From assembly GCA_032718475.1 (NCBI GenBank), contig JAUCBJ010005461.1, forward strand, positions 1-64,000: a stretch of 64,000 bases of DNA, given 5' to 3'. Made by a program: the position numbers and the translations under genes. This DNA is from Nemertoderma westbladi (taxonomy: Eukaryota; Xenacoelomorpha; Nemertodermatida; Nemertodermatidae). This document shows, in pieces, positions 1 through 11,228 of the stretch. A model generated the notes under the pieces. The model did not search any database. It was not told the origin of the DNA and saw nothing but the letters and a program-made list of their open reading frames with translations. The first letter of the stretch is position 1, and every line of letters starts with the position of its first letter.

Positions 1-10
1 TATCTATCTA

Positions 11-309
11 CATCTCCAACTAGACACTATATAACATTGGAGGTGTCTCATTGGTTCCCCCAAGCTTGACACTAGAACAAACCCGCCTCCACTATGCAGG
101 ACATTGCTTTCGCCGTGAGGACCAGCCAGTGCATAATCTTGTACTTTGGCAGCCTCATGGAGTTAATAAGCCTGGTGGACAGCACATGACTTTCTTGAGA
201 CGCATCTTAAAGGACACTGGCCTTGAAGATGCGGATGATCTAACAAATGTCATGGGTGATAGGGAGTTATGGCGGAGCAATTTTGTCGACAAGCCGGTAC
301 AGCATTCTA
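11..309 (+). pseudogene. LINE-A 3' fragment (C-terminal end of RT ORF)
   Basis: This is a 5'-truncated copy of the non-LTR retrotransposon that is complete at 36-39.5 kb. The reading frame from base 51 carries the same C-terminal block (GHCFRREDQPVHNLVLWQP, then MTFLRRILKDTGL and MGDRELWR) as the last ~90 residues of the full-length ORF, with scattered substitutions. Similarity starts near base 11 (acatctccaac) and stops at cagcattct (309). The full copy has its stop codon just beyond that point, while this copy reads on into AT-rich DNA until a stop at 326. Extreme 5' truncation is usual for LINE insertions made by target-primed reverse transcription. It has no function of its own. Confidence 0.9.
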
Positions 310-326
310 TTTATTATTTTATTTAG

Positions 327-1634
327 CATTTTATTGTGTTTATTGCTTTTTAATCAACCATAGATCACAATATAGATGACAATGTGTTTCTGAAATAAAT
401 AATTCCAGTCAGCAGAAATTATATAGTGGTATCATACTGTACATCCATATATGCGCATCAAGGTTCTGACCCCCTTTGGTAGCCTTAGAAATTAGCGATT
501 GGAAATGCAGAAATGTTCTATTGTTTAAAAAAGAGAACATTTTTTTTAAGATACTCTATTTTATTTTGAAAACGAAAAATATAGAACGTTATAATATATT
601 TTAATTTAATATATTTTATGTTTGAGAACATTTTCACAAATGAAATTAGCAAAAACTTGGTAGTACAGTATAAAATTTGGTGAGTACACCACCCACCCCC
701 CAATTCAGTTTCTAACCAATTTGAACCGTTGAAATAATGTTACCAACCAATTTGTAACGTTCAAATAATGTATTTTAAATTTATTTTGAACATCTTGATT
801 TTCAAACAATCAATTACACTATAAGAAACATTAGAAAAACTATGTTCTGTAATGTTACATAAATTTTAATATAAATATTTTGATTCTATTGACGTTGTTG
901 AAACTAAATAAATATTGATATTTTTGAAACAAATGATTAAATATTTAGGCCTATTATAATATAATTAAATATCCTTTCACATCCCAAAGAACGAATAAAT
1001 AGTTAGCATTTTATGATGTGTGGTGTCTTGAAATATTCAACACAAAAACAACTAATCATTATCTTTCAAGATTTACAAATACCATCACTTCAAACTCCTA
1101 ACTTTGCTAATATTACTATTGTTATTGGTGTTTTTAGTAAGTTAGCACTTTAGAACTCTTGAGCCCTCTTGCGGGTGGTGCAGAATTGGTGTTGCTAAAT
1201 GTTGCTAAAGTCTGTTACTGAGTTAGCACATTGGTACTTTCAGAAATCACTGGTATGGTGTCACTTTACCAAGGAAATCCCGCGTTAACACTTACAGACT
1301 TATTTGGTGCACGTACTTCTTTAAAATACAATACCGCCTTCATAAATATCTGTTTTAAATTACAGTATTATATTGCATAGCGTAATGGTAAAAATCGTTA
1401 GTGTTTTTCATATGTCGGTGTGTTGCTATTATTATTAGTTTTTGTCGGTGGTACATAGACTGTTGTCGGTGGTATATTTCTGCGGTATCCGTTCCTGTAC
1501 TATGACATACAGTACAGTGCGATACAATTCCGAAATTTATTACTGCACATTGTGTGCAGTAATTGGTATTTCCCTACATGATATAAAGTAAAGTGGAGGA
1601 AGGAAACAAGAAACAACGGAAGCTCCTTTCTCTC
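327..1634. other. AT-rich intergenic sequence
   Basis: There is no convincing coding, RNA or repeat structure here. Composition is AT-rich with many short A/T runs. Confidence 0.5.
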
Positions 1635-1748
1635 TTGGATGTTACCGGAAAAGAATGGTCGCCCAACACAATCTCCCAAGGATGACCCACGACCTACGGG
1701 AGATGTGAATTCAATGCGACCACTGCACCACGGTGGAACCAAGAGCAA
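1635..1748 (-). repeat. tRNA-derived SINE head (candidate)
   Basis: On the minus strand the stretch reads ggttccaccgtggtgcagtg and, about 35 nt later, ggtcgtgggtcatccttggg. These resemble RNA polymerase III box A (TGGTGCAGTGG) and a degraded box B (GGTCGTGGGTCATCC in place of GGTTCGANTCC). Spacing fits a tRNA-like promoter, but no complete cloverleaf can be drawn, so a SINE relic is likelier than a tRNA gene. The tail was not delimited. Confidence 0.4.
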
Positions 1749-3117
1749 TGACAAAGCACCTTTGGTGGGGGCATTGATTTGTTGTTAATTGCGTAGTCTT
1801 AAGGGGAAAATACAGTGAGAGGGTTTATAATACCGTATAATATTGTAGTTTAAGGCTAATTAGGCTATAACAGTAGCTTGTCTATATTTTTAACGTATGT
1901 ATAACTTGAATTTGATTTCTTGTGTCACTTAAGTTCACGGTATCTTGTTAATTACTGTAAGGAGTAGCGCCAAGAACAATGCTTATTGGCGGAATAAAAA
2001 TACTTTTAATAATAATAATACCTAACTCAGATGTCTAGGGCCTACAGTAATTTTCTGGCACGGCTGAAAACAGCGGTGTATTGTCTACAGTACACACACA
2101 TGGACCTTCATACTGTTTGTAGCTTGTCATTTACTTTCCTCGTTTCCTTAACAGTTCTCAAGTTTGTTTCCATTTATACAGTAGTAAGTAGTAGGCCTTG
2201 AGTATAACAAACTGTATAACTACCTAAAGACAGAAATACTGTAGATTTCTTGCTGCATTTCCAATTCCAACATGAAAGTCACGTGAGTAAACTGTACCTA
2301 CGCCGCCAATCGCAGCAAACAGCGTTAAAATAAAACTTGTGTTCTTTACCTTTGTTTTGGATATAATATAGAATATACCACTGTTACCTGTTTCTTCCCC
2401 TCAATTGAGACAGGAGAGGAAGTTTGGCGTAAATTTCATATCTGCGAATTAAGATATTGTTCAATGTTGAATTGTCAATTAATAGAAAGGTGCACTTTAC
2501 AGTTATTCTAAGCAAGACAATAAACTCAGCTTTTTTTGGCGTCGATTTTCCCCTAGAGATTCCCCTAGATTTTCCCCTAATTGCTATTTTGAAGTTTGGT
2601 TGCTGTAAAGTCCCCCTCCCCCCCCCCATCCCAGGCCTCAAATTGCTCAACAGATGTATTAAATAACGTTAACAATGGTTGTCAGTCAAAATAGAAACGC
2701 GGTAGAACCGTTAAAGATAAACAATACGCTTTGAAACTTTTCAAAATCTAACAGAGTACAGACATACCAGTGCGACAAATATATACATTTAATATATTTA
2801 CGATATCAGTTTGCGTTAAAGGGTCCCGTCCAATACTTAATGATCTGGAACGATAATGGTAATTCATATATTCAAGAATATTCATTTCCCACTTCTTTGA
2901 CTCTTATTTCTTAGAATTTTCATTAAGTGGGAGACCAAAAAGCAGATAGAAGTAAAATAACAACATGACCTCATCGCAACAGCAAAGCGACTCATATAAA
3001 ACAAACAGTAAACCTGCAACAAATAAAACAATATTTTATGGTTATACCGTTTCAAATGAAGAGAAAAGTACCGTGGCTGATTGTGGCCACTTAATTTCAG
3101 TTTTTTTCATATTTGTC
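1749..3117. other. Non-coding sequence
   Basis: No supported gene was found. It holds a C-rich run at 2,611-2,627 and otherwise AT-rich unique-looking sequence. Confidence 0.5.
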
Positions 3118-3380
3118 ACCCGGGTGACAATTATTTATCACCCAGGTGACAATTATTTATCACCCAGGTGACAATTATTTATCACCCGGGTGACAATTAT
3201 TTATCACCCGGGTGACAATTATTTATCACCCGGGTGACAATTATTTATCTCCCTGGTGACAATTATTTATCACCCGGGTGACAATTATTTATCACCCGGG
3301 TGACAATTATTTATCACCCGGGTGACAATTATTTATCACCCGGATGACAATTATTTATCACCCGGGTGATAAATAATTGA
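3118..3380. repeat. 22-bp minisatellite containing CACCCGGGTG palindrome
   Basis: About eleven head-to-tail units of cacccgggtgacaattattt (22-bp period). Several units have cacccaggtg, one has ctccctggtg and one has cacccggatg. Each unit centres on the 10-bp palindrome CACCCGGGTG. The final unit runs out as cccgggtgataaataattg, the reverse complement of a unit, so the array ends in a small palindrome. It lies about 100 bp upstream of a decayed transposase. Confidence 0.95.
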
Positions 3381-3483
3381 TGTTTTTCAGCAATCAATCT
3401 TTATCCCTACAGTATCATTATTTTCTTGCAGTGTCTGATCTGTCTGTCTGTATATTCAAGTGGTACAGTATTTCTTATTCATC

Positions 3484-4662
3484 ATGCGTCTAATTGATAA
3501 CGTGATTGAACGGTATTTCTGGTTGAGATTTAACTACAGTGAAATAGCACATCTTGTATATTGTCAACAAGGCATAAATATTTCTTCACGAACGATTCGA
3601 CGTAGGTTGAATTCGTCAGGTCATACACGGATTTTAGATCCATTCGATTTTGATGCTATTGTTTGTGCTCTTGAAGTAGAATCCTTCAATCGGAAAACAG
3701 CGGGTTATAGACAATTGGAATGAATTCTGATGGATGACTACCATCTGTTTGCACCGCGAAAGGTAGTTGCATTAATATTAAAAATTGTAGACGTAACTGG
3801 TAGAATATCTCGAATCGGAAATAAACTCACAAGGCGAACTTACTTTTCGAAGGGGCCTAATTTTTTTATTGCACATTGATGATTGGGATAAACTGAAACC
3901 ATTTGGATTGACAGTGCACGGATCTGTGGATGGATATAGTCGAAAGATTGTTTGGTTGAAAGCAAGTCGAACGAACAACGACCCCTTTACTGTGGCACAG
4001 TATTATCTAGATATGGTGGAGGAGTTAGGTGGAACGCCTCACATTGTTAGAAGCGATAAAGGCACCGAAAATGTTAACGTCGAAGCAATACATCGATATT
4101 TCAGATCCTTCAATGATGACCAATTATTACAGAAGTGCTCAGCTACCTACTGTACCTATATGGAAAGAGTACAAGAAACCAGAGAATCGAAAGTTGGTGG
4201 TCCAAGTTTTCGGTGTTAGGTATGAGAGGCTAGATCATTTTGTGGAAGTTGAAGTTGGTGGGGTGGTGGACTTCTCGAATTATTTTCATATTGAAGTCGT
4301 TGGGTTTGCTTATTTAGATTTCCTACAATCCGTATTGGATAAAATAGCTGTGCGATGGAACAGCCATCGCCTCCGAAGTAGGGGTCTTGCTTCGCCAGCA
4401 GGAAAACCAGAGATTCTGTATACATACGAGCCAAACTATATACACCCATCAGCAATGATGATATAAAACTTATGAAAGTATTTACGACCCAAAAGCCCAA
4501 GTCTGTTGACGTTATCAGTTCACTTTGCGATGACTATTTAGCCAATACTCAACCAGATGATCATGGTATAATACGTCCAGAATTATGTTCTACCCTACAC
4601 GAATGTAAAAATCTTACATTGTATTTGATCAATAGTATTCAAGTAGATCTTGATAATATGTA
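3484..4662 (+). pseudogene. Integrase-core (DDE-type) transposase, frameshifted
   Basis: Three reading frames follow one another and together look like the animal integrase-core transposase family (RVE-type DDE catalytic fold). The first (3,484-3,722) has a helix-turn-helix-like start with YFWLRFNYSEIAHLV and ISSRTIRRRLNSSGH. The second (from 3,869) has the core: HIDDWDKLKPFGLTVHG, DGYSRKIVWL, then VRSDKGTENV, which supply the first two catalytic Asp. The third (to 4,464) has the tail WNSHRLRSRG...PAGKPEILY, and a fourth piece continues from 4,472. Frames change at least three times. The segment that should carry the catalytic Glu is unrecognisable, so the enzyme is dead. From memory this family is close to IS3EU or Ginger-like DNA transposons, but the superfamily is an inference. 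No TIRs were found around it. Confidence 0.8.
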
Positions 4663-4663
4663 A

Positions 4664-4968
4664 ATTTAATATTCAGCAGAATTAAAACCCGTTATCGCTG
4701 TAGACTGTTTCTTCTCCGGGCAGATCATTATTGTTTGTTGATCCACCTGCCCCTACTCTGCTTTTAAATCGAATTAAATCTTATTTTTGAAATTTATAAT
4801 GGTTTCTATATAGTAGGCTCAGGCCTATGATTTCTGTGCATTATATCTAAGTATTTATAAAAAAATTAACAGTAATACAGTATTCTCAAGGCAATGCAAA
4901 CACCAATGTATTCAACATCCTCCATGAGACGGTCACAGAATACTTTGCTGGGCCCCAACAAATAACTG
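4664..4968. other. Gap between convergent ORFs
   Basis: About 300 bp of AT-rich sequence separates the 3' end of the integrase-like pseudogene (+) from the 3' end of the HECT-like ORF (-). Nothing further was recognised. Confidence 0.5.
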
Positions 4969-5591
4969 TCATTTATCGGAAATTGAATTGTTAACGCACT
5001 TGTGTCCGCATGTACGTACACGTCTTGCGCAATCTGATGTACGGTAAAATTCTAACTTTCCTTCACCTGAAAAAATAGGAAACCGAGACCCCGAACCGAA
5101 CTGAAGCACATCACCCAAAGTAAGTGTGATTGAATTAATCCCTCCTGTGAGCAAGTCATTGACATCGGCTTTCATTTCACCTTTATAAATTTTATTCAAA
5201 AAATGATAATATTTGATTGTTATCTCTGTCTCCTTCTCCCGTTCTCGAGATCTTTCAGCCGAGTTGTAAACTGGTTTAAAGCAATTCTTTGCTTCTTGAT
5301 ATGACACATTAGCATGACTCAGCTCCTTCATAGATTCTTCTGGAAACAACTGCATAATAGTCAGCACACCAAAACTTCTCAATCCTTCCCGATATTGTTC
5401 TATTTCCTCTGATACAAAACTTACGACGATGTGTCGACTCAACAAAGACAAAATGGGATTTTTGTCTGCAATTGTAAGAGATGAACTTGATTGACAAATC
5501 CCCATATCAAACCTACCATCAAAGTTGTCCAGAGCCTCCCTAAATTCCGTATCGCTTGATGACTGAGCAATTGTTTTAATCTTCTGAACGC
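4969..5591 (-). pseudogene. HECT-domain-like C-terminal fragment
   Basis: A minus-strand open frame of ~207 codons whose last 60 residues resemble the C-lobe of HECT ubiquitin ligases: LTLGDVLQFGSGSRFP, then GKLEFYRT, then VRTCGHKC. In the family this is a (L/V)LxFxTGSxxxP block followed by a TCxxxL motif whose Cys is catalytic. Here TCGHKC sits in that position. HECT C-lobes normally end LxLP; this one ends with CVNNSISDK and stop. The N-terminal side is cut by a LINE-A fragment at 5,592, and the first ~10 residues of the apparent ORF come from that LINE. It is convergent with the integrase-like transposase, about 300 bp away. The HECT assignment is moderate and rests on the C-terminal motif only. 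Confidence 0.55.
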
Positions 5592-6016
5592 CGATCGCCT
5601 CAATGGTTGGAAGGCCCACTTCGAAAAGCTCCTCAATAATGACAGGGTATTGCCTGATAACTTTATAGAAGTAAAAGTGTCTGAGTCTGTACTCCCAGAT
5701 ATTCCCATTGGTGATATCTCCTTTGCAGAAGTGAAGGCTGCTGCAAAGAGCATTAAGTTCAATCGTGTCAGTGGAGTAGATGGTGTTCCCCCTGAGGTCT
5801 TTAAAATACCTGAGTGTTTAAAGCTCATCTATCCCATCATAGTAGACATGTACCGAACAACAAGAGTCCCACAAGAAATGAAAACAAATAAGTTGGTGCC
5901 AGTCCCCAAGCATGTCCTTAGATCATCATAATGATGATGGGGTGATGATAACTCCACCTACTGGCTCCAGAAGTCGAGGAAATCCTGCCAAGTACCTAAC
6001 TGATCTAGACTTTGCT
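5592..6016 (+). pseudogene. LINE-A fragment with internal deletion
   Basis: This is nearly identical to the full LINE-A copy from ccgatcgcctcaatggttgg onward (37,804 in the full copy) through to ccagtccccaag. It then jumps directly to catgtccttagatcatcata (38,597 in the full copy) and ends at gactttgct. About 470 bp of the RT domain, including motifs upstream of the FADD box, is missing. The left edge abuts the HECT-like frame and the right edge abuts the CCHC-knuckle frame, so it replaced or joined sequence at that point. No target-site duplication was seen, which fits a rearranged piece rather than a simple LINE insertion. Confidence 0.9.
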
Positions 6017-8412
6017 GTCGCAAATAGCAACAAAATTCCAGGTATATTTATTGTCCATGTTCAACTGCCGGAAATATGATCTAACGACTACAACTCCTGT
6101 GTTCTGTGGAAGGTCTTGAGCAGTTAGTATTAGCTCCTGGTATTGCGGTAGGGATTGCAAATACGGTTCATAGGCGACGTGTGATGGATCTACCGCCCAG
6201 AACCCGTATCCTGCTTTAAACGGCAACCACCGCATTTGCGCCTGGATGTGGTAGTCAGCCACACCCTCCCACTTGTCTAACATCCCCCGGAGGAGGTTGG
6301 CGCTATGATTCTGGAAAGAATCATCACGCAGTTGACATTTCGCACTACGGTGTCCCTTTACTCCACAATATCCACACTGAGAAATGAATACGGTGCATGT
6401 ATGGAATGAATGGTCAGTCTCGTTGCACCAACGGCAAACCTTATGCGCCGCCTCTACTACAGCATCGCACGACTTTTGACTATGCCTTGTGCTGCCGCAC
6501 AACTTGCATCTACGCGCTTGCGGAAACCAGGCCCTCTCGTATATGAGGTCTCCAATCGGCTTCGCACTCCCTTCCTTCCCAATGTCTAAAACGATGTCGT
6601 CCTCTCCGGTCAAAGGTTGTCGATCCGGAACAAAGTAAACATCCTCGCCTTTGTCCTCGATCTCCAATATTTTCTCTCGCGTCCGTTTCGGATATGTCTT
6701 CTCCACCGGGAGATCCATTCCGAACACCTCCACTAACGTCTCGGGCCAACCCTCTCTAACGGGTCTATCCACCTCCAAGTGGACGGGACTATTTGGACTC
6801 CTGATCCCACCTTGACGTAATCCTGGTTGAGAATTGCCTCTCTAACTTTCTTCGGTAACATCCTGGCGTCGATATGCTCCGCTCCGTGCATACCGCCTCG
6901 ACTACATACCTCCAAGATCTGCTCCCTAGGATCCTTCCCTCGCCGATTTTGCGTTGTTATGATGGGCTCCGGTCTCTCTCGGTCCGCCCTCACTCGCATA
7001 AATATGTGATTCACGCCATCGGCCGCGTGAATTTGAATGCACTTGCTAGTTAGGCACTCTTGATGGGACCCTCCCTCGTTGTCGTAGAACATTACACGCC
7101 AATCCTCTAGGGATTCCTCCGTCTTCCTCCATTGACGCTGGATCTCGTCGGATGGGGTCCACATGCACTCAATAGCGTTGTGGTCATCATATTGGGTATA
7201 GGAACCCTTCCTCCTCAGCCACGCCTGATCTACCTCCTTATCGTCTGGGAATGTAGCCACCGCGACCCATACCTTTATATACTTGTCCAACCAACCAAAT
7301 AACTTACTCTCCTTCCCCGGAGCTCCGATCTTGTCTAACGTATCATAATCCGTTATCTGCATCGGGACGTCACGCAAGAACTTCGCGCATAAAACTTCCC
7401 GTAGGCAGTCGACGTTCCAATGATCCGACAACGTCACCATTGGCAAGAATCGAATGGCTTCTCGCGACTCTGGGTGATCTACCAATATCGCAGGTTCGTT
7501 GCCGTCAGAATAATACACCGGTCGGGGTTGAGCTACAGCCTGTGGAACAAATCCAGTCACTCTCCTAGTTTCCTCCTGATGTCTATCCGCGGTCTTATTA
7601 TACTCCTCTATCCGCTCTTCGAATAACTGCTTCGCTTTCGCCGCTCGCTCCTCCTGCCGCAACGCGTCTATATCGTCCTGATGCTCAGGCATGAGCTTTC
7701 TCCTTCGATGAGGCAAAGTGAACGTATTCCAGGGACTCGAGAGTTCCAAACCCGCGGGTTTGGTACTCGAGTCCCGTGCCGCTTCGCGCCGCACCTCTAG
7801 GTCCTTATAGGCTCGGTAAAGCGAAATGGCCGCCGCCGTTTCTATCAAGGCGGGTGTCGAACAGGGTTTAATCTCCGTATACGGATCTAAAGTCGTAACG
7901 GTCGGCGTAATGGGTCTCGGAGGTCTCTTTCCGCTAAAGTCGATACTGATCATCGGGTTGCTCATCGGGTAACCTCCCTCGTTATATCTAAGAAACTGGT
8001 GAGCTTGACATCGCGTTAATATCAGCTCAGGATTCTGCTTGTTCAGTCGATCGGTAATCGCTAAGTCTTGCTTATTCATGCATTCACCACATTTATAGAA
8101 CAACTTGTATACACTGAAAACCTTTGGCATCTCCTGATCCTCGCCTCGGGTCCTCCGGTAAAGATGCATCCCGTCGAATTGATCCCGGACTGCAGGTAGC
8201 GATTCATCATGCCGTAAATACATGTTCATATGGTATAGATGGGCGATTTCCTCGTCAGGGTCAGCGCTAATGTCGCATACATCAAGGGCAAAGTCGTATG
8301 GATAACGAGTGCGATACTCCTTTCGTAGAACCTCCATGCGGTCTCCCAACGCTCGCATCCGTTCCCTTCTCAACTCCTTCTTGTATGTGGGGTTATACTT
8401 CCCATTCAACTC
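6017..8412 (-). CDS. Unrecognised long ORF with three CCHC zinc knuckles
   Basis: A GC-richer minus-strand coding region in two overlapping frames. The upstream frame (8,412 to 6,733) is about 560 codons of charged sequence I do not recognise. The downstream frame (open from above 6,778 to 6,005) is one base back (-1) and contains three perfect CX2CX4HX4C knuckles in a row: CKLCGSTRHSQKSC, CRWCNETDHSFHTC and CGYCGVKGHRSAKC. The frames overlap by 100 nt or more, with no classic slippery heptamer, so either a -1 frameshift site or a simple indel is possible. Neither frame begins at an ATG. The N-terminal part continues at 20,753-20,970, beyond the inserted BEL-like element. The C-terminus runs into the LINE-A fragment. 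Tandem CCHC knuckles suggest nucleic-acid binding, as in retroelement gag/ORF1 proteins, but no family is assigned. Confidence 0.6.
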
Positions 8413-9600
8413 TGTTCGCACTTTTAGACCTTTAGCAGTTTAACCCGCCAATGTTAGGTGTCTTCTAGTTTATAAATCGACTTTAGCCTATAACAAGTAT
8501 TTGTTGCATATAAAGTTACATTAGCCGAAGCCAGCCTATGTGCGACCATTCACCCACTGTTAAGGGAGACTGGATTCGGAGGCTCTGACCTTATTGCGGT
8601 GTAGACTTACTGTATTATTCGATTGCTCGTTACTATAATATCTCTGACAAATATTATTTACTTTCGGGAAATATTAACAGTTCCTTTAGGACGTGGCGCT
8701 CTAAGTATGTAAACAGAGTTATGACTTACACTAAACACAACGGGATGGCTAATGATTTTCGTATAGAGCGCATTCTTTAGGAAATGCTTTGTTATCGGTC
8801 ACACTCTTGCACACTACCGCACACTGCTGCACACTGATCTGCCGACCTTCACTGAATTTGATCATATATAAGGAGAATAGCAACTGACACATGTAGGGAT
8901 TATGAAATAGCATTCAATTCACTCCAAAACCACTATAATGTAAGTCGCAATTGCTACAGGTAACCGGTCTCTCTAACCTTCAATATATCAAGAAGATTGG
9001 GGTTTTATGATTATTTATCGATATTCTCCAAATATAACAACATATCCATCAACTTATAACAATTAATAACCGACAGTAAACAGAAGTAAAATAATGCGGT
9101 AGGACAAGTATGTATGATAGATAGGTAGGTCCAGTTTGATAACAGTTATACGTTCCTATAATCAAAGCCGTCGAATGTTTGGCTAAAGTCTGAAACTCAG
9201 AATAATTCCAAAGCCGATGTTCTGGGGCTCAGGAAAAGGTAAACAAAAACCGTCATGCATTGCGCGATTTCCCGTAGGCTTCTGTACAAATAAAATGAAA
9301 ATCGCTCTGATTGGTCGAGTGAGCCGAATAAAGAGAGTTAAGAAAGCTCCACATCGACATTAAATCAGCTGATAGATTTCGTCATCTGAATTACACTGTG
9401 TTAAGAGTATTTGGCGTATTGCGGCATAAAATGGCTTGTTATGTCCGCTAAAGTACACATACAGAAAAAATGGCTTTTCATGTCCGCTAAAACACCTACA
9501 CAGTACTTTGCGGGAAACATGGCTTGTTATGTCCGCTAAAACAACTAAACAGTTCATTGCGGAGAAAAAATGACTGATTATATCCGCAAAAGCCTTTACA
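8413..9600 (-). repeat. 3' LTR of BEL-like element (1,188 bp)
   Basis: On the plus strand it begins tgttcgcacttttagacctt and ends cgcaaaagcctttaca. It matches the right LTR and the solo LTR at 31.4-32.6 kb. It contains four loosely tandem copies of atggcttgttatgtccgcta (9,430-9,590). Read in the element's own orientation these lie at the start of the LTR (U3 side), where promoter or enhancer repeats are expected. Confidence 0.93.
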
Positions 9601-9676
9601 CCGCTCCCAGAAAATGGGATTTAATTCTATAAAATATAAAAAATCACAGTTTCTAAAATATAAAAATACTCTAAAC

Positions 9677-11228
9677 AGTTAGCCTTTCTTGCGTGGACGG
9701 CGTTTACGCAGTTTTTTAAGGCTAGCAAGAGTCCTTTTCTCTTTGGGGCGAGCCACTTTACTAGGAGGGCTATAACTCCTGGGTGAAGGGTGCAATACAA
9801 TTGCATAGGAAGGTTTAGGATTACGGTCGATGTATCCGCCGGTCGAGGTACCTGGTTGATCTATATCAACCTCAGTGGAACGAGGTCAAACAACCTTGAG
9901 AGCGCATTTTAAGACAGCAGCTCTTATTGGTCCCTGACGGGTCGTTTGCACGAGAGCGGTAGGTGGACCGTGTGTAGTGAGAAATTTCCTTGGTTTGATG
10001 ATTCTTTTCAACTCGCGTTCTCGGGCTCTATCGGAATCGATATGCTTCTCCTCGAGCTGATTTTCCTCCACTTGTTGTTGGAAGCATTCGTCTAAAACTC
10101 TTTTAGAGTAGAGTCGTCCAAGTTCGATATATTCTTAGAGATTCTGGATTTCCTGATCGAACTGAGATAAAGCTAATTTGTTCACCGCTTGGACTTGCTG
10201 CTGCAATTTACGTTTCTCTAAACAATTGTAGGTTCCTTTTCCGATCTTTTGACGAATAGTGTCCAACGCGTTTCGTACAACTCTCTCTTCCGCCTCGGTG
10301 ACAGGTTGTATCGGGTTAAACCGGGACGATGATACGGTTGAATGGCGATATTAGATGTCCGCGTCCCAATCCGACTAGGTAAGATGGGAGAGTATTTAGG
10401 GAGCCCACAACCGTAGTGCCACCAACTAATTGTTCGGGTAGCACTAGATCTTTGAATAGTGAGTACAGTTCGGGAGGATCCGTGATACTATTAGGATCAA
10501 GAGTCTGAGGTCTCACTAGGGAGTGATTAGGTCTGACCGAGTATTCCGGAACTCTGATCATAGGTCTATTTAAGGATCATTTGAGTCGAGCGAGCGTAGG
10601 CGATACATCGAACAAGTTTCGCTCGAAACTCCTGTAAGTATAGCGAGTAAAACTGTATTTAGCGCAACGTCTCCGCGGATGTTTATGTCTTTCCGTTTGT
10701 TGGTTGGGTCTTGGGCATTCATCGCAATAATACCAAAGACGCACGTCTTGTAGGGGAAACGCGGGTGATATTTATTCGGTTTTACAATGCTTCTCTCAAG
10801 AATTCCAAATATACGTTGGAGTTACCGTGTTTATCCGGTTCTTTAACGTCTTCTCTTTCGAGTCGATTTCGAATAGAATTTTCGCATTGGATTTTCAGTT
10901 TATCGTTCCGACTCCGCTGGGTAGGATATTTAAATAGTACCATTTCCCTTTTGGTGTCGACATAGTCCGTATCGTGTAAATCGATAGGATGGCCAGTAGT
11001 TAAGAAGTCCATATACGTACCATTACGATGCGTATAGCAAGCGGTGAATTTTCTATAGTCCAATTCACGCATAAGTTGCTCCTGGGACATCGGCGGTTTG
11101 ATATAATGACCATCGTCCTCCGTAGTAGTTGGACTAACGTCGCCGCGTATCAAGCTATCAACAAACGCTTGTAAAGGTAGAGTATATCGCTCCATGATAC
11201 CAAGATCATCTTCTATCAACTCAGTCAT
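9677..11228 (-). pseudogene. Accessory ORF3 of the BEL-like element (unrecognised)
   Basis: Between the integrase remnant and the 3' LTR a discontinuous coding stretch can be followed on the minus strand. It has a head at 11,228-10,782 (starts MTELIEDDLGIMERY, acidic and Tyr-rich), a middle at 10,561-10,316 (MIRVPEYSVRPNHSL), a Gln/Glu/Lys-rich section at 10,300-9,886 (around ERELKRIIKPRKF) and a strongly basic tail KKLRKRRPRKKG before a stop near 9,678. It would total roughly 500 residues if the shifts were ignored. The position is where env-like genes sit in some LTR elements, but I see no signal peptide, membrane segment or glycoprotein-like Cys pattern. The basic tail instead suggests nucleic-acid or nuclear binding. 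The family is unknown. Confidence 0.45.

Noticed and set aside
3118-3380. CRISPR-like array
   Set aside because: Repeats are directly contiguous with a 22-bp period and no spacers, in an animal genome; it is a minisatellite.
5650-5931. A separate 93-codon gene
   Set aside because: It is the LINE-A fragment; the last residues change because of the internal deletion junction.
9360-9557. 65-codon frame repeated at 20,512
   Set aside because: It lies inside both LTR copies, so its conservation reflects LTR identity; the frame follows the repeated gccataacaag-type units and not a protein.
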